A DNA stretch of 19,775 nucleotides from Desulfobacteraceae bacterium (GCA_003354055.1 PIVQ01000063.1:1-19775), one strand, 5' to 3'. Shown: positions 1-8,083, counted from the stretch's first letter. Notes: generated from the sequence alone by a model not told the origin. Program-made: numbers and translations.

Positions 1-468
1 TCCCTGGGCATGCTGAACTTAAGCAAAACGAAACTTATCGGCAAGCAAAATACAACCATAGCCCTGGTCAATGGAGATGCCCTTAACCTTCCCCTTCAAG
101 ACAATCTTTTTGACGGGGTGTTCATTGCATTCGGCATAAGGAATATCATGAACCGCAAGGAAGCGATCCAGGAATTCCACCGTACCCTGAAAAAGGGAGG
201 GCGCCTGGTGGTGCTTGAACTGACCACACCGGAAAGCGGAATTTTCCGACAGATCTATCTGGGCTATTTCCAGAAGATCTTGCCGTTGATCGGCTCCTTT
301 TTTTCCAAGCATGACAATGCATATTCGTATCTGCCGGAATCGGTTTTAAAATTTCCGGATGCAGTCTCCTTCAGTAAACTCATGAAAGAGGCCGGATTTG
401 AGGACCTCAGGTTCAAACAGATGACCTTTGGCATTGTGACCCTGTTTGTGGGCACTAAATCCCCATGA
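1..468 (+). CDS. menG: Demethylmenaquinone / 2-polyprenyl-1,4-benzoquinol C-methyltransferase, 3' part
   Basis: This is the C-terminal 155 residues of a class I SAM-dependent methyltransferase; the reading frame is open at base 1, so the gene starts upstream of the window. The UbiE/MenG signature is visible: GDALNLPLQDNLFD, then a FGIRN stretch (IAFGLRN in the family), then a KKGGRLVVLEL strand. The end, FGIVTLFVGTKSP, is also typical of the family. The enzyme C-methylates demethylmenaquinol (or the ubiquinol precursor) in the last steps of quinone synthesis. Sulfate reducers use menaquinone, so MenG is the more likely role, but the sequence alone cannot separate MenG from UbiE. The N-terminal SAM glycine-rich motif lies outside the window. 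Confidence 0.9.
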   Translation, partial: SLGMLNLSKTKLIGKQNTTIALVNGDALNLPLQDNLFDGVFIAFGIRNIMNRKEAIQEFHRTLKKGGRLVVLELTTPESGIFRQIYLGYFQKILPLIGSFFSKHDNAYSYLPESVLKFPDAVSFSKLMKEAGFEDLRFKQMTFGIVTLFVGTKSP

Positions 469-603
469 TTCACAAAACACCGGAACGATTGTAATAAAAA
501 CGTAATTTTATATTCGCTGTATAATCCTTAGGTCAGCCCCGGCACTGTCACCCATGTAGATATTCGGACAAGTCCTTTTTTTCTTTAGGATTTTGAGTGG
601 TTC

Positions 604-632
604 TTGACAACGGGCATGGCTTACCATATAAC
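604..632 (+). promoter_or_regulatory. Near-consensus sigma-70 promoter for the membrane protein gene at 668
   Basis: A perfect -35 box TTGACA (604-609) and a -10 box TATAAC (627-632) are separated by 17 bases, the optimal spacing. Predicted transcription starts near 639, about 29 bases before the ATG at 668. Nothing else in the 200-bp gap after menG looks like a gene, so this gene is probably transcribed on its own. Confidence 0.7.
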
Positions 633-667
633 CTCTTTGCCTTAAAATAATTTGCAAAGTATTAAAG

Positions 668-1333
668 ATGAAAAATAATATTTTTAAAACGGCAGAAGGA
701 CGACTCCTGATTCTGGGTATCTTTCTTGCCGTCACTTTTATTGTCCTTGTCCTTGCCTACGGCCTGGTTGATTTTTCCATTGCCAAGGTACTTGTACTGG
801 TACTGCTGGCCCATTTGGTAGGCAGCCGTGCCGGCGGTATCGGCCTATGCATTCTCAACGGCTTCAGCCCTGCTGCCACCATTGCCTACAATTTTTATAT
901 TGAAACCCTGATTGTCTGCTTTACCTATGCCGGTTTCGTCCTGAGCACCACCAACTATCTTAAGGTGGAATGGATAAAACGGTTCATGGATCGCCTGGCT
1001 GAAAAAGCCATGGAGAAAAAAGACAAGATCAAACGCTGGGGATGGGTCGGAATTTTCAGTTTTGTCATGGCCCCGCTGCCCGTAACCGGGCCTGTGATCG
1101 GGTCCATCATCGGGTATATGATCAAGATGAGGCTGTTCAACAATTTTACCGCAACAGCTCTTGGCACGCTGACCGCCACGGTTGTCTGGTGCTATGGATT
1201 CGAATTTTTAGAACATCGGTTTCACATGATCCAATACGTATTTGCCGCGATCTGTGTAATGATCATCATTCCCTATCTCAAACCTATTAAGAAGTTCATT
1301 GTTTCCTGTACCAAGGAAAATCCGAAAAGTTAA
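668..1333 (+). CDS. Small multidrug-export-type integral membrane protein (Sm_multidrug_ex / COG2426 family)
   Basis: This is a 221-residue, very hydrophobic protein with about five to six predicted membrane segments. The recognisable part is the central block around residues 123-150 (KRWGWVGIFSFVMAPLPVTG and the following GPVIGSIIGYMIKM), which matches the pattern of COG2426/PF06695 proteins: a glycine followed by phenylalanine, then a proline-rich P-L-P-x-T-G turn, then GxxIG. A charged cytoplasmic stretch, rich in K, R and E, precedes it at residues 97-122. The family name implies drug export, but experimental support is thin, so treat the function as unknown transport. The SD is weak (ATTAAAG) but the promoter upstream is strong. 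The gene converges on nadB. Confidence 0.7.
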   Translation: MKNNIFKTAEGRLLILGIFLAVTFIVLVLAYGLVDFSIAKVLVLVLLAHLVGSRAGGIGLCILNGFSPAATIAYNFYIETLIVCFTYAGFVLSTTNYLKVEWIKRFMDRLAEKAMEKKDKIKRWGWVGIFSFVMAPLPVTGPVIGSIIGYMIKMRLFNNFTATALGTLTATVVWCYGFEFLEHRFHMIQYVFAAICVMIIIPYLKPIKKFIVSCTKENPKS

Positions 1334-1358
1334 GCAAAAGTAAAATTAAGGATTAGTC

Positions 1359-1389
1359 AGGCCGACGCGCTTTAATTGCGCTACGGCCT
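1359..1389. terminator. Imperfect hairpin between convergent genes, possible bidirectional terminator
   Basis: Arms AGGCCGACGCGC (1359-1370) and GCGCTACGGCCT (1378-1389) pair at 10 of 12 positions around a 7-base AT loop. It sits between the stop of the membrane protein (1333) and the nadB stop (1388-1390), overlapping the latter. There is no good U-tract on either strand, so termination strength is doubtful. Confidence 0.4.
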
Positions 1390-3004
1390 AAAATTGTTTC
1401 TGCAGGATAGTCTCCTGGAGGCAGTTGACATCATCCCGGTCCGGATACCAGATATTGTAGTGCAGCCCCCGGCTTTCCTTTCGCCCCAGGGCGGAACGTA
1501 TGATCAATCCCGCCACAGTTGCAAGATTCCGCAGTTCAATTAAATCTGCTGTAATCTTGAAATCCCAATAGTACTCATCGATTTCCTTCTGGATATTCTC
1601 GATCCGTCTTTTGGCCCGTATCAGCCGTTTGTCCGACCTTACAATCCCCACATAGTTCCACATAAGCCGCCGGATCTCGTCCCAGTTATGGGTGACCACA
1701 ATAGCCTCGTCACTGTCCAGAGTATCGGCTTCATCCCAGGGATCCACAGTAACGGTGACTTTATTGCCGATGGCCCGGAACTCTTCCACAGATGCCGTAC
1801 TGGCATTGTGGGCATAGACCAGGGCTTCCAGCAGGGAGTTGGAGGCTAAGCGATTGGCCCCGTGAAGTCCTGTGCAGGCCGTTTCCCCGACGGCAAAGAG
1901 CCTCTGGACATCAGTATGGCCGTTGAGATCCGTGGCCACCCCGCCGCACATATAATGGGCAGCCGGCACCACAGGAATCGGCTGTTTGGTGATGTCGATG
2001 CCGAATTCCAGACACTTAGCATGGATATTGGGGAACCGTTTCTTAATAAAATCACTGTCCTTATGGGTGATATCCAGAAAGACGGAATCCGCACCGGTTT
2101 TTTTTAACTCATTGTCAATAGCCCTGGCCACAACGTCTCTGCAGGCAAGTTCCTTGTCTTCAGAATACTTATCCATGAACCGGTTACCGTTTTCATCAAT
2201 AAGATAGGCGCCTTCACCCCTGACGGCTTCGGAGATCAAAAAATTCTTGGCCTCTGGATGAAACAGGCAGGTGGGGTGAAACTGAACAAATTCCATGTTG
2301 GCCACAGATGCCCCTGCCCTGTAGGCCATGGCAATACCGTCTCCGGTGGCGATATCCGGGTTGGAAGTGTAGAGATACACCTTGGATGCCCCGCCGGTAG
2401 CCAGCAGGGTAACCCCGCTGTAAAAGGTCTCCACATGACCGGTCTCACTGTTCAATACATAGGCACCACAGCAGATATTTTCATGCTGAGTCGTAACCAG
2501 ACCACTTCTGATACTTGTGGAAAAGGTGATGAGGTTGACGGCAATATGGTTTTCCAGGATGGTGATATTCTCATGGGCTTCCACATTGGCAATCAGCGCG
2601 TCCTCAATCTCCTTTCCGGTGAGGTCGTGGGAATAGACAATGCGTTTTTCAGAATGGCCGCCTTCCTGACCCAGAGCAAACTCATAGTCTCCCTCTCCGA
2701 CCATATTGAACTTTGCCCCCTGCTCTACCAGCTCCTTGATCCGGTCCGGACCGTTTTCAACCACCATCTGAACCACTTCCTTAGTGCAGAGGCCGTCACC
2801 GGCCTTAAGGGTATCTTCCACATGGAGATCAAAGGAATCCGTTTTCGAGAATACAGCAGCCACACCACCCTGGGCCAGGGCCGTGTTGGTCTTATGAATC
2901 TTTTTTTTGGTCACAATGGTGACGGTTCCGAACTCGGCAACCTTAAGTGCATAGCTTAGACCGGCAATGCCGCTACCGATGACCAGAAAATCAGTTTTAA
3001 TCAT
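1388..3004 (-). CDS. nadB: L-aspartate oxidase
   Basis: A 538-residue flavoprotein of normal NadB length. It oxidises L-aspartate to iminoaspartate, the first step of de novo NAD synthesis, and passes the product to NadA. Visible landmarks: the N-terminal FAD-binding motif GSGIAGL (residues 10-16); TALAQGGVAAV; the substrate-side block HSEKRIVYSHDLTG; GDGIAMAYRAGA followed by FVQFHPT; SEAVRGEGAYL; the histidine/glycine block AAHYMCGGVATDLNG; and GLHGANRLASNSLLEALVY, which separates NadB from fumarate reductase and succinate dehydrogenase flavoproteins. The ATG is preceded by a GGTGGGG Shine-Dalgarno. NadA and NadC are not in the window. The gene lies 89 bases after the SH3 protein on the same strand and could be co-transcribed with it. 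Confidence 0.96.
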   Translation of the reverse strand: MIKTDFLVIGSGIAGLSYALKVAEFGTVTIVTKKKIHKTNTALAQGGVAAVFSKTDSFDLHVEDTLKAGDGLCTKEVVQMVVENGPDRIKELVEQGAKFNMVGEGDYEFALGQEGGHSEKRIVYSHDLTGKEIEDALIANVEAHENITILENHIAVNLITFSTSIRSGLVTTQHENICCGAYVLNSETGHVETFYSGVTLLATGGASKVYLYTSNPDIATGDGIAMAYRAGASVANMEFVQFHPTCLFHPEAKNFLISEAVRGEGAYLIDENGNRFMDKYSEDKELACRDVVARAIDNELKKTGADSVFLDITHKDSDFIKKRFPNIHAKCLEFGIDITKQPIPVVPAAHYMCGGVATDLNGHTDVQRLFAVGETACTGLHGANRLASNSLLEALVYAHNASTASVEEFRAIGNKVTVTVDPWDEADTLDSDEAIVVTHNWDEIRRLMWNYVGIVRSDKRLIRAKRRIENIQKEIDEYYWDFKITADLIELRNLATVAGLIIRSALGRKESRGLHYNIWYPDRDDVNCLQETILQKQF

Positions 3005-3044
3005 TTAACCCCACCCATATTTTAGGATAACTAATCGTGGACCG

Positions 3045-3086
3045 CCGGCTTTTGACCACTGGCTTTAAGCCCCTGGCTTCAAGCCC
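3045..3086. repeat. Three tandem 14-bp units in the gap between the SH3 gene and nadB
   Basis: On the plus strand the units are CCGGCTTTTGACCA, CTGGCTTTAAGCCC and CTGGCTTCAAGCCC. The last two differ at one base; the first is more diverged. Each of the last two is nearly self-complementary (GGCTT-N-AAGCC), so the transcript can form small stacked hairpins just ahead of the nadB ribosome-binding site. Confidence 0.6.
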
Positions 3087-3093
3087 AATATTT

Positions 3094-3711
3094 TCAGGAT
3101 AGCAGAGAGCCTCTCTTTTTCTTGCGGGTGCTCAGTCCGATGATCAGCCCGACGATGAATACCCCTGCTCCGGAAAGGAACCATAATTTTTCCTCGTTAT
3201 TCATGTTCTGTTCAAGGGTTGTGATGTGGACCTTTTGATCTTCGGAAGTTTTAAGTAATTCGTTGTATTTGGCATCCAACTTGAGATAATCGGCAGAGGC
3301 CTGTTCCAACTGTTTATATTTTTTTTCAATACCGGTCAGGCTTTCATTTTTAACCTTGAGTTCGCGGCCCTTTTCCTGGGCAGTTTCCAGGGCAGACTCC
3401 AGACGCAGATTTTCTTTCTTCAATTGCAGAACCAGCAGGGTCTTGGGTACCTCTTCGGTGAGGAAACGGCTTAAGACCCATCCGAGTTTACCGCCGTAAG
3501 TCCTTACCTGGGACCAGTCCTTCTGATATTCCAGGATCTCAAGCTTTGTACCGGAGGTCAACATGACCACGATCTTATGTTCCGTACCAGGGCCGGTGCG
3601 CATGGTAATTTTGGTCACGCCGCTGACATAGATGTCTTTGGCAGACAGGGGGCCGGCCAGTCCCCAGACGAGCAGGCAGGTCAGAATTAGATATTTTGTC
3701 ATCATTTTCAT
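3094..3711 (-). CDS. SH3-domain, coiled-coil, C-terminal membrane-anchored envelope protein (TIGR04211/YgiM-like)
   Basis: A 205-residue protein. Residues 1-24 form a signal peptide (KYLILTCLLVWGLAG core, cleavage likely after PLSA). Residues 25-87 are a bacterial SH3 domain (IYVSGVTKITMRTGPGTEHK, then WSQVRTYGGKLGWVLSRFL). Residues 92-172 are a long lysine/glutamate-rich coiled coil. Residues 176-194 are a transmembrane helix, followed by RKKKRGSLLS. This order is that of E. coli YgiM and of the TIGR04211 SH3-and-anchor family; the molecular role is not established. The start is set by SD GAGGG seven bases before ATG at 3711. The open frame extends to 4032, but the extension overlaps the upstream gene and its terminator and has no SD. 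Confidence 0.85.
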   Translation of the reverse strand: MKMMTKYLILTCLLVWGLAGPLSAKDIYVSGVTKITMRTGPGTEHKIVVMLTSGTKLEILEYQKDWSQVRTYGGKLGWVLSRFLTEEVPKTLLVLQLKKENLRLESALETAQEKGRELKVKNESLTGIEKKYKQLEQASADYLKLDAKYNELLKTSEDQKVHITTLEQNMNNEEKLWFLSGAGVFIVGLIIGLSTRKKKRGSLLS

Positions 3712-3791
3712 CTTGCGTCCCTCTTTTTTTTGAATTTTCATGAGGTATCCATTATCACTGGAAACGCCCAATATCAAGGGAAAAGCATAAT

Positions 3792-3827
3792 AGCGGGAAA
3801 AGCGGGAAGAGCGAGAAGAGCGAGAGA
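3792..3827. repeat. Four tandem 9-bp units (AGCGRGAAR)
   Basis: The units AGCGGGAAA, AGCGGGAAG, AGCGAGAAG and AGCGAGAGA follow each other without gaps. They lie upstream of the SH3-protein gene and downstream of the operon terminator, in the region expected to hold the SH3 gene promoter or leader. Such short arrays can change copy number by slippage. Confidence 0.7.
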
Positions 3828-3846
3828 AGCCAAAAGCGTAAAAAAC

Positions 3847-3891
3847 AAAAAACGCAGCAAAACCAACTTGATGGTTTTGCTGCGTTTTTTT
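3847..3891. terminator. Strong bidirectional Rho-independent terminator of the methyltransferase operon
   Basis: Perfect 19-bp arms (3847-3865 and 3872-3890) with a six-base loop ACTTGA. The stem core is CGCAGCAAAACCA and its complement, flanked by A-runs that become U-tracts on either strand. It begins 14 bases past the stop of the methyl-corrinoid:THF methyltransferase gene, so it closes the five-gene operon on the minus strand. Confidence 0.92.
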
Positions 3892-3904
3892 GGAAGGGAA
3901 AACC

Positions 3905-4705
3905 TTAGCTGACAATGGTTTTGGCGCGAACCCCTTTAAGATATTCGGCGCAGTACATGTCATTGCCCAACAGCATATCTGCAGTCTTAATGGTTGCCAT
4001 GATGGCTGCATCCAGAGGATCAATGATGGCACTGTCCATGCCTGCCGTCATCATGAGGGCCACGAAGGTACGGTTGATAATACGGCGCTGGGGAAGGCCG
4101 TATGAGATATTGGAAAGTCCGCCGGTAATATGAACCGTGGGGTACTCTGCCTTGATTGCCCGGACCGCATCAAGCACCATCGTTCCTTTGGTGTTGTCCG
4201 TGCTGATGGGCTGAACCAGCGGATCGATATACACGGATTCAGGGGGCAACCCGATGGCTTCAAGTTCCTTGATCAGGGTCAGGGCTCTTTTGACAATATC
4301 ATCGGATGATGAGGGCATTCCCGCATCATCCATGCAAAGGGCGATAATTTCACATGTTTTCCCCTCCAGAAACGGCATCATGGTATCAAACCTGTCTTTT
4401 TCAAGACTGATACTGTTCACCATTGGGGGCGATTTTACCAGGCCATAGGCCATTTCAAGCACGGCAGGATCCGGGCTGTCCAAACACAGCGGAAGATTCA
4501 CCTCGGGCTGAATGGTCTGAATCAGCCATTGCATATCTTCTGTTTCACGCCCGATCCTGGCCCCTGCATTTACATCAATATAATGAGCCCCCGCAGCCTC
4601 TTGGCTGTGCACATCATTGATAATATAGTCTGCATCCCGGTCTGCAACCGCAGCCTGAACCAGTTTCCTCGATGTATTGATTCGCTCTCCGATAACTTTG
4701 AACAT
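3905..4705 (-). CDS. Methyl-corrinoid:tetrahydrofolate methyltransferase (AcsE / MtrH / MtgA-like)
   Basis: A 266-residue pterin-binding TIM-barrel protein. It aligns by eye with the acetogen methyltransferase AcsE: GERIN at 6-10, DVNAG at 44-48, LCLDS with D76, MVNS with N97, the IDP motif with D161, and GLSN with N199, followed by INRTF and a C-terminal SAIIDP. D76, N97, D161 and N199 fall at the positions of the pterin-binding residues of the Moorella enzyme. It should move the methyl group between the corrinoid protein and tetrahydrofolate. As the last gene after a corrinoid protein and MttB homologues, it most likely acts as MtgA does, making methyl-THF from methyl-Co(III) for oxidation or acetyl-CoA synthesis. 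SD AAGGA; 25 bases after the corrinoid gene. Confidence 0.9.
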   Translation of the reverse strand: MFKVIGERINTSRKLVQAAVADRDADYIINDVHSQEAAGAHYIDVNAGARIGRETEDMQWLIQTIQPEVNLPLCLDSPDPAVLEMAYGLVKSPPMVNSISLEKDRFDTMMPFLEGKTCEIIALCMDDAGMPSSSDDIVKRALTLIKELEAIGLPPESVYIDPLVQPISTDNTKGTMVLDAVRAIKAEYPTVHITGGLSNISYGLPQRRIINRTFVALMMTAGMDSAIIDPLDAAIMATIKTADMLLGNDMYCAEYLKGVRAKTIVS

Positions 4706-4730
4706 TGATAGCTTTCCTTTTATCCTAATC

Positions 4731-5363
4731 CTAATTTACAAATGATTTGGCTATTTTTGATGCGGAACCTGCGTCGGGAGCAAAGCCGTCAGCGCCGATC
4801 TCATCGGCAAAGCTCTGAGTAACCGGGGCGCCGCCGACCAAAATTTTCACCTGGTCCCGCAGGCCGCTTTCAACGATGGCATCCACAGTCTGTTTCATGG
4901 CAGGCATGGTGGTGGTGAGCAGGGCGGACAAACATACGATCTGCGCATTTTTCTCTTTAATTTGCGCCACAAAATCTTCCGGAGAAATATCAACGCCAAG
5001 ATTGTGAACCAGCATACCGGCGCTTTCCATCATCATGGCCACAAGGTTTTTACCGATATCATGGAGATCCCCTTTCACCGTACCGATGATGACACAGGCG
5101 GTATCAGCGGTATCTCCTTCACCCAGCAGAGGTTTTAAAATACCTACACACTGTGCCATGGCCTGGGCCGCCATGAGCACTTCAGGAATAAACATATCCC
5201 CTTTTTCCATGCGTTCCCCCACAATATCCATCCCGGCAATCAATCCGTTGTTCAGAATATCGGCAGCAGGGGTGTCTTTTGCCAATTCATCATTTACCAG
5301 TTGAAGCAGTTTGTCCCCGTCACAGGATACAAGGGCCTGGGTCATTGCAGTAAAATCACTCAT
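4731..5363 (-). CDS. Corrinoid (cobalamin-binding) protein, MtgC/MttC-like
   Basis: A 210-residue methyl-carrier protein. Residues 1-85 are the helical B12-binding cap (DILNNGLIAGMDIVGERMEK and the FIPEVLMAAQAM helix). The rest is a Rossmann-like cobalamin domain with the base-off/His-on motif D99-x-H101-x-x-G104 (GDLHDIGKN), the serine of CLSALLTTTM (S146) and the GG of LVGGAPVT (178-179). It accepts methyl groups from MttB-family proteins at Co(I) and passes them to the THF methyltransferase. Only one corrinoid protein is present for two MttB homologues, so both presumably dock to it. SD GGGAG six bases before ATG; 31 bases after the second mttB-like gene. Confidence 0.95.
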   Translation of the reverse strand: MSDFTAMTQALVSCDGDKLLQLVNDELAKDTPAADILNNGLIAGMDIVGERMEKGDMFIPEVLMAAQAMAQCVGILKPLLGEGDTADTACVIIGTVKGDLHDIGKNLVAMMMESAGMLVHNLGVDISPEDFVAQIKEKNAQIVCLSALLTTTMPAMKQTVDAIVESGLRDQVKILVGGAPVTQSFADEIGADGFAPDAGSASKIAKSFVN

Positions 5364-5394
5364 TGTGTTCTCCCATTAAATATTTGTTTTTAAA

Positions 5395-6822
5395 TTACTT
5401 TACTGAGATTTCTTTTTTCCGGTTGGCAACCCACGCATTTAACTCCTGCTCAAGGCCTTCATCAAGGTCCGGTTTTTGATAAGCTTCCAATCTTTTTTGC
5501 AAAAGTTCTCCTGCCTGGTCCATGGCATCGGGTGCGCCTTTTTTCAGCCAGACGGCATGGGCATCCCGATTCCCCAGATTATGCTGGTACAGATCACGAA
5601 AATTTTTGAAAGTTGAGGGGTGGGTCAGATATTCCCCTTTGCTACCCATAGATAAAATGGTGTCCAGGGCCAGGGTTTCAGGATTAACTTCAATCTTTTT
5701 TCTGGATGCCAGGATATATTGACAGACCTCTTCATCCATAAGCCATTTTTCAATGCTTGTGGCAAGGTAAGAACTGAGCATGCCAAAGGAATGCAGAATA
5801 TAGTCTGCCCCGCTGGCAATGGCATTGTTCAAACAGAGGGCACTTTCAGCCATGGCCTGACCGTCCGGAATATGGGAATCGCTCAATGCTCCGCCTGTTC
5901 TGCAGGGCACACCATAGAACTTTGCCAGTTGGGCCACCCCTTTGGACATGATCAATGTCTCAGGCGCCCCCAGACAGGAGGCTCCGTTTTTCATATACAG
6001 AGGGGCAGAGGTGCTGCCGTAGATCACCGGAGTACCGGAATTTACCAGCTGACTCAGCACGATTCCTGCCAGGAGTTCGGCATTGCCCAGCGCCAGGGCA
6101 CCGGGTATGGACACAGGGGCAGAAGATCCCAGAAGCATCATATTGGTAATGGCCGCCGGCTGCCTGTGTTCGGCCAGAACCACCAGGGCATCGGCCTGAT
6201 CCGGTGCAAACTTCAGCGGACTTAAGGGACTGATGATCCCAAGGGTGGAAGGTGCTTTAATAAGTCCCTCTTTACCGCCGAAGACCAGGGACAGCATTCC
6301 AAGGCAATCTTTCAACGTTTCTGCATCCTGTGTGCTCACGGTTGCGGCAATATCACAATAGGTCAGGTCATCCAGCATCATGTCCAGATGACTGGTCTCG
6401 GTGACCAGTTCATGGGGATGTACGGATTCATGGGCTGTCATCTGATTTAAGGGAGAGGTCTGAACCAGCTTGGCAATTTTCCTGTAATCTTCCACAGTGC
6501 CAAGACGCTGGGTCCGGTCCTTTTCTCCGATGTAGACGGATCCGCCGGTACCGCAGAGCACAGGGGCACCTTTGCCCAGTTCCAGGTCCTTCTCCGAATT
6601 TCTGGCACGGATGGTAAACTGTTCAGGTGCACTTTCAACTGCTGTTTTCACCTGTTCTTCAGTCATGAATATGGTGGAACCGTCCGTGGCAAATCCATTG
6701 GCTTGAAATATTTCCAGGACCTTTGGGCTGTCCATGACAACCCCCTGCTTTTCAAGAATCTGCATGGAGGCATCGTGGATTTGCTCGATACCTGCCTGGT
6801 CAAATGTATAATTATTTTTCAA
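5395..6822 (-). CDS. MttB-superfamily (non-pyrrolysine) methyltransferase, paralogue 2; TTG start
   Basis: A 475-residue TIM-barrel protein of the trimethylamine methyltransferase (COG5598) superfamily. It keeps the N-terminal helix and QGV turn (ILEKQGVVMDSPKV, 22-35), the ISPLSPLKF block (197-205), and the active-site face GALSDSHIPDGQAMAE (311-326) followed by HSFGMLSSYLA (344-354). The frame has no internal amber codon, so it belongs to the non-Pyl group that includes MtgB (glycine betaine), MtpB (proline betaine) and MtcB (carnitine). It probably transfers a methyl group from a quaternary amine to the corrinoid protein. The start is TTG: SD GAAAGG precedes it at normal distance, and its TTGA overlaps the transporter stop. 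An ATG start at M20 would remove conserved sequence. The substrate cannot be read from the sequence. Confidence 0.88.
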   Translation of the reverse strand: MKNNYTFDQAGIEQIHDASMQILEKQGVVMDSPKVLEIFQANGFATDGSTIFMTEEQVKTAVESAPEQFTIRARNSEKDLELGKGAPVLCGTGGSVYIGEKDRTQRLGTVEDYRKIAKLVQTSPLNQMTAHESVHPHELVTETSHLDMMLDDLTYCDIAATVSTQDAETLKDCLGMLSLVFGGKEGLIKAPSTLGIISPLSPLKFAPDQADALVVLAEHRQPAAITNMMLLGSSAPVSIPGALALGNAELLAGIVLSQLVNSGTPVIYGSTSAPLYMKNGASCLGAPETLIMSKGVAQLAKFYGVPCRTGGALSDSHIPDGQAMAESALCLNNAIASGADYILHSFGMLSSYLATSIEKWLMDEEVCQYILASRKKIEVNPETLALDTILSMGSKGEYLTHPSTFKNFRDLYQHNLGNRDAHAVWLKKGAPDAMDQAGELLQKRLEAYQKPDLDEGLEQELNAWVANRKKEISVK

Positions 6823-8075
6823 TTTAAAACCCTTTCGCTTGCTTTCTTCTGCTTGTGAACATAGACGGCCACGATACAGGACACCAGCAGCCCCAGAAGA
6901 CTTAAGCCGGCCGAGGCTTCAAACAGAATCTGATACCCCTCGGCACCTTTATGGGTGTCGAGAATATTACCGGCCCAGGTATACATAAAGGCATCCGGTG
7001 CAAATCCGATTACCGATGCAAACCCGATGGCCGCACCGCTGATTCTGGCAGGAATTTTCAGATCCTCAATCAGGGTAAAGTAAATGCCCCTGATGGCGTA
7101 CATAGCGGCAAACAGCAGGATAAACATGAAGATAAGTATCTGGGCCCAGGCCGTATCCACCGGTGCCATAAAGATAAACACCGTTGTGGCCGTCAAAAGA
7201 ATATAGGAGACAAACAACACTTTGGGACGGGAACCGACCTTATCCCCGATGATACCGCCCACAGGCCCTGCCAGGAATTGACACCCGTAGGTCCAGAAGG
7301 TGGCCCAGAAGGCTGCAGATGCGGTGCTGACACCCATGACTTCTGTGAGATATGGGGTAAGGTAAGAGCCGATGGCCATGACCGAGTAACATGAGAACAC
7401 AATAATGGCAATGGCCCAGACCAGGGGAGATTTTACGGTGGCAAAAATATCCTGGAGAATGGATTCGCTGGGTTCAAGCTCTTTTGAATCTTCAAAGAAA
7501 AACCAGGTCAGTGCAGCCCCTGCAATGGTGCCGGCGCTGATAAAATAGAGGCTTGTGGTCAGCCCGTCCTGTTCCGAGGCGAATTTGGCAAAAATGGCCA
7601 CCACTATAAAACTGGCAATAGTCGACACAAGCCCCCTGATCCCTTCAAGCAGTCCAAAGAACTTCCCCTGTTCTTCGGCGCCTGCCATATCCTTTGTGGC
7701 ACGGATAAAGGCGGCCCAGAATGTCAGGGTGGTACAAATCCCCCAAGCCCCGTGGATCAAAACCGTCATAAGATAGGAGGGATAGGTGGCAAAGTAGAAG
7801 CCTAAAAGCCCTGTGGCAAGATAGGAAAAAGAGAGCAGTTTTCTGGCCGAGATCCGGTCTGCCAACCAGCCGCCGGGCCAGTAGGTCACAAGGGCACAGA
7901 TGCCGTAGGCGCTCATGGAAACCCCGAATGCCGTATGATCCAGCCCTAATGCCTTTTGAAGCGGATCGTAAAAGGTATAGCGGATATAGGGCAGAAGATA
8001 AATAAACCCCCCGCCCCAGGCCAGGATGCAAAGTCTTAAATATCGTGTTTTATCGTTCATGATTGCAGCTAACAT
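6819..8075 (-). CDS. Major facilitator superfamily transporter
   Basis: A 418-residue protein with about 12 hydrophobic helices and a central charged loop (FFFEDSKELEPSESILQD). The loop between helices 2 and 3 carries the MFS signature GGWLADRISARK (residues 68-79), repeated weakly in the second half as GGIIGDKVGSRPK. The overall look is of the GlpT/organic-anion type MFS, but the substrate is not readable. Its position between two mttB-like genes, 8 bases after the first and overlapping the second by four bases, argues that it imports the methylated substrate or exports the demethylated product. BCCT or ABC systems are the usual betaine importers. The ATG at 8075 has AAGGA 11 bases upstream; an in-frame ATG at 8060 has no SD. 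Confidence 0.88.
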   Translation of the reverse strand: MLAAIMNDKTRYLRLCILAWGGGFIYLLPYIRYTFYDPLQKALGLDHTAFGVSMSAYGICALVTYWPGGWLADRISARKLLSFSYLATGLLGFYFATYPSYLMTVLIHGAWGICTTLTFWAAFIRATKDMAGAEEQGKFFGLLEGIRGLVSTIASFIVVAIFAKFASEQDGLTTSLYFISAGTIAGAALTWFFFEDSKELEPSESILQDIFATVKSPLVWAIAIIVFSCYSVMAIGSYLTPYLTEVMGVSTASAAFWATFWTYGCQFLAGPVGGIIGDKVGSRPKVLFVSYILLTATTVFIFMAPVDTAWAQILIFMFILLFAAMYAIRGIYFTLIEDLKIPARISGAAIGFASVIGFAPDAFMYTWAGNILDTHKGAEGYQILFEASAGLSLLGLLVSCIVAVYVHKQKKASERVLN

Positions 8076-8083
8076 ATTAAATT

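Noticed and set aside
489..525. TATAAT box at 520-525 as a second promoter after menG
   Set aside because: No -35 element at acceptable distance; TTGTAA is 25 bases away.
566..583. GGACAAGTCC followed by seven T residues as a terminator for menG
   Set aside because: The stem would be only three to four bases with a very short loop; too weak to call.
2258..2959. 233-codon open frame antisense to nadB
   Set aside because: No SD or family resemblance; it is a shadow of the strongly conserved nadB coding strand.
3712..4032. N-terminal extension of the SH3 protein to a 312-residue frame
   Set aside because: The extension overlaps the upstream methyltransferase gene and crosses its terminator; the start at 3711 has a good Shine-Dalgarno and is followed by a signal peptide.
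5719..6225. 168-codon open frame antisense to the second mttB-like gene
   Set aside because: Low-complexity translation with no motif and opposite to a clear coding region.
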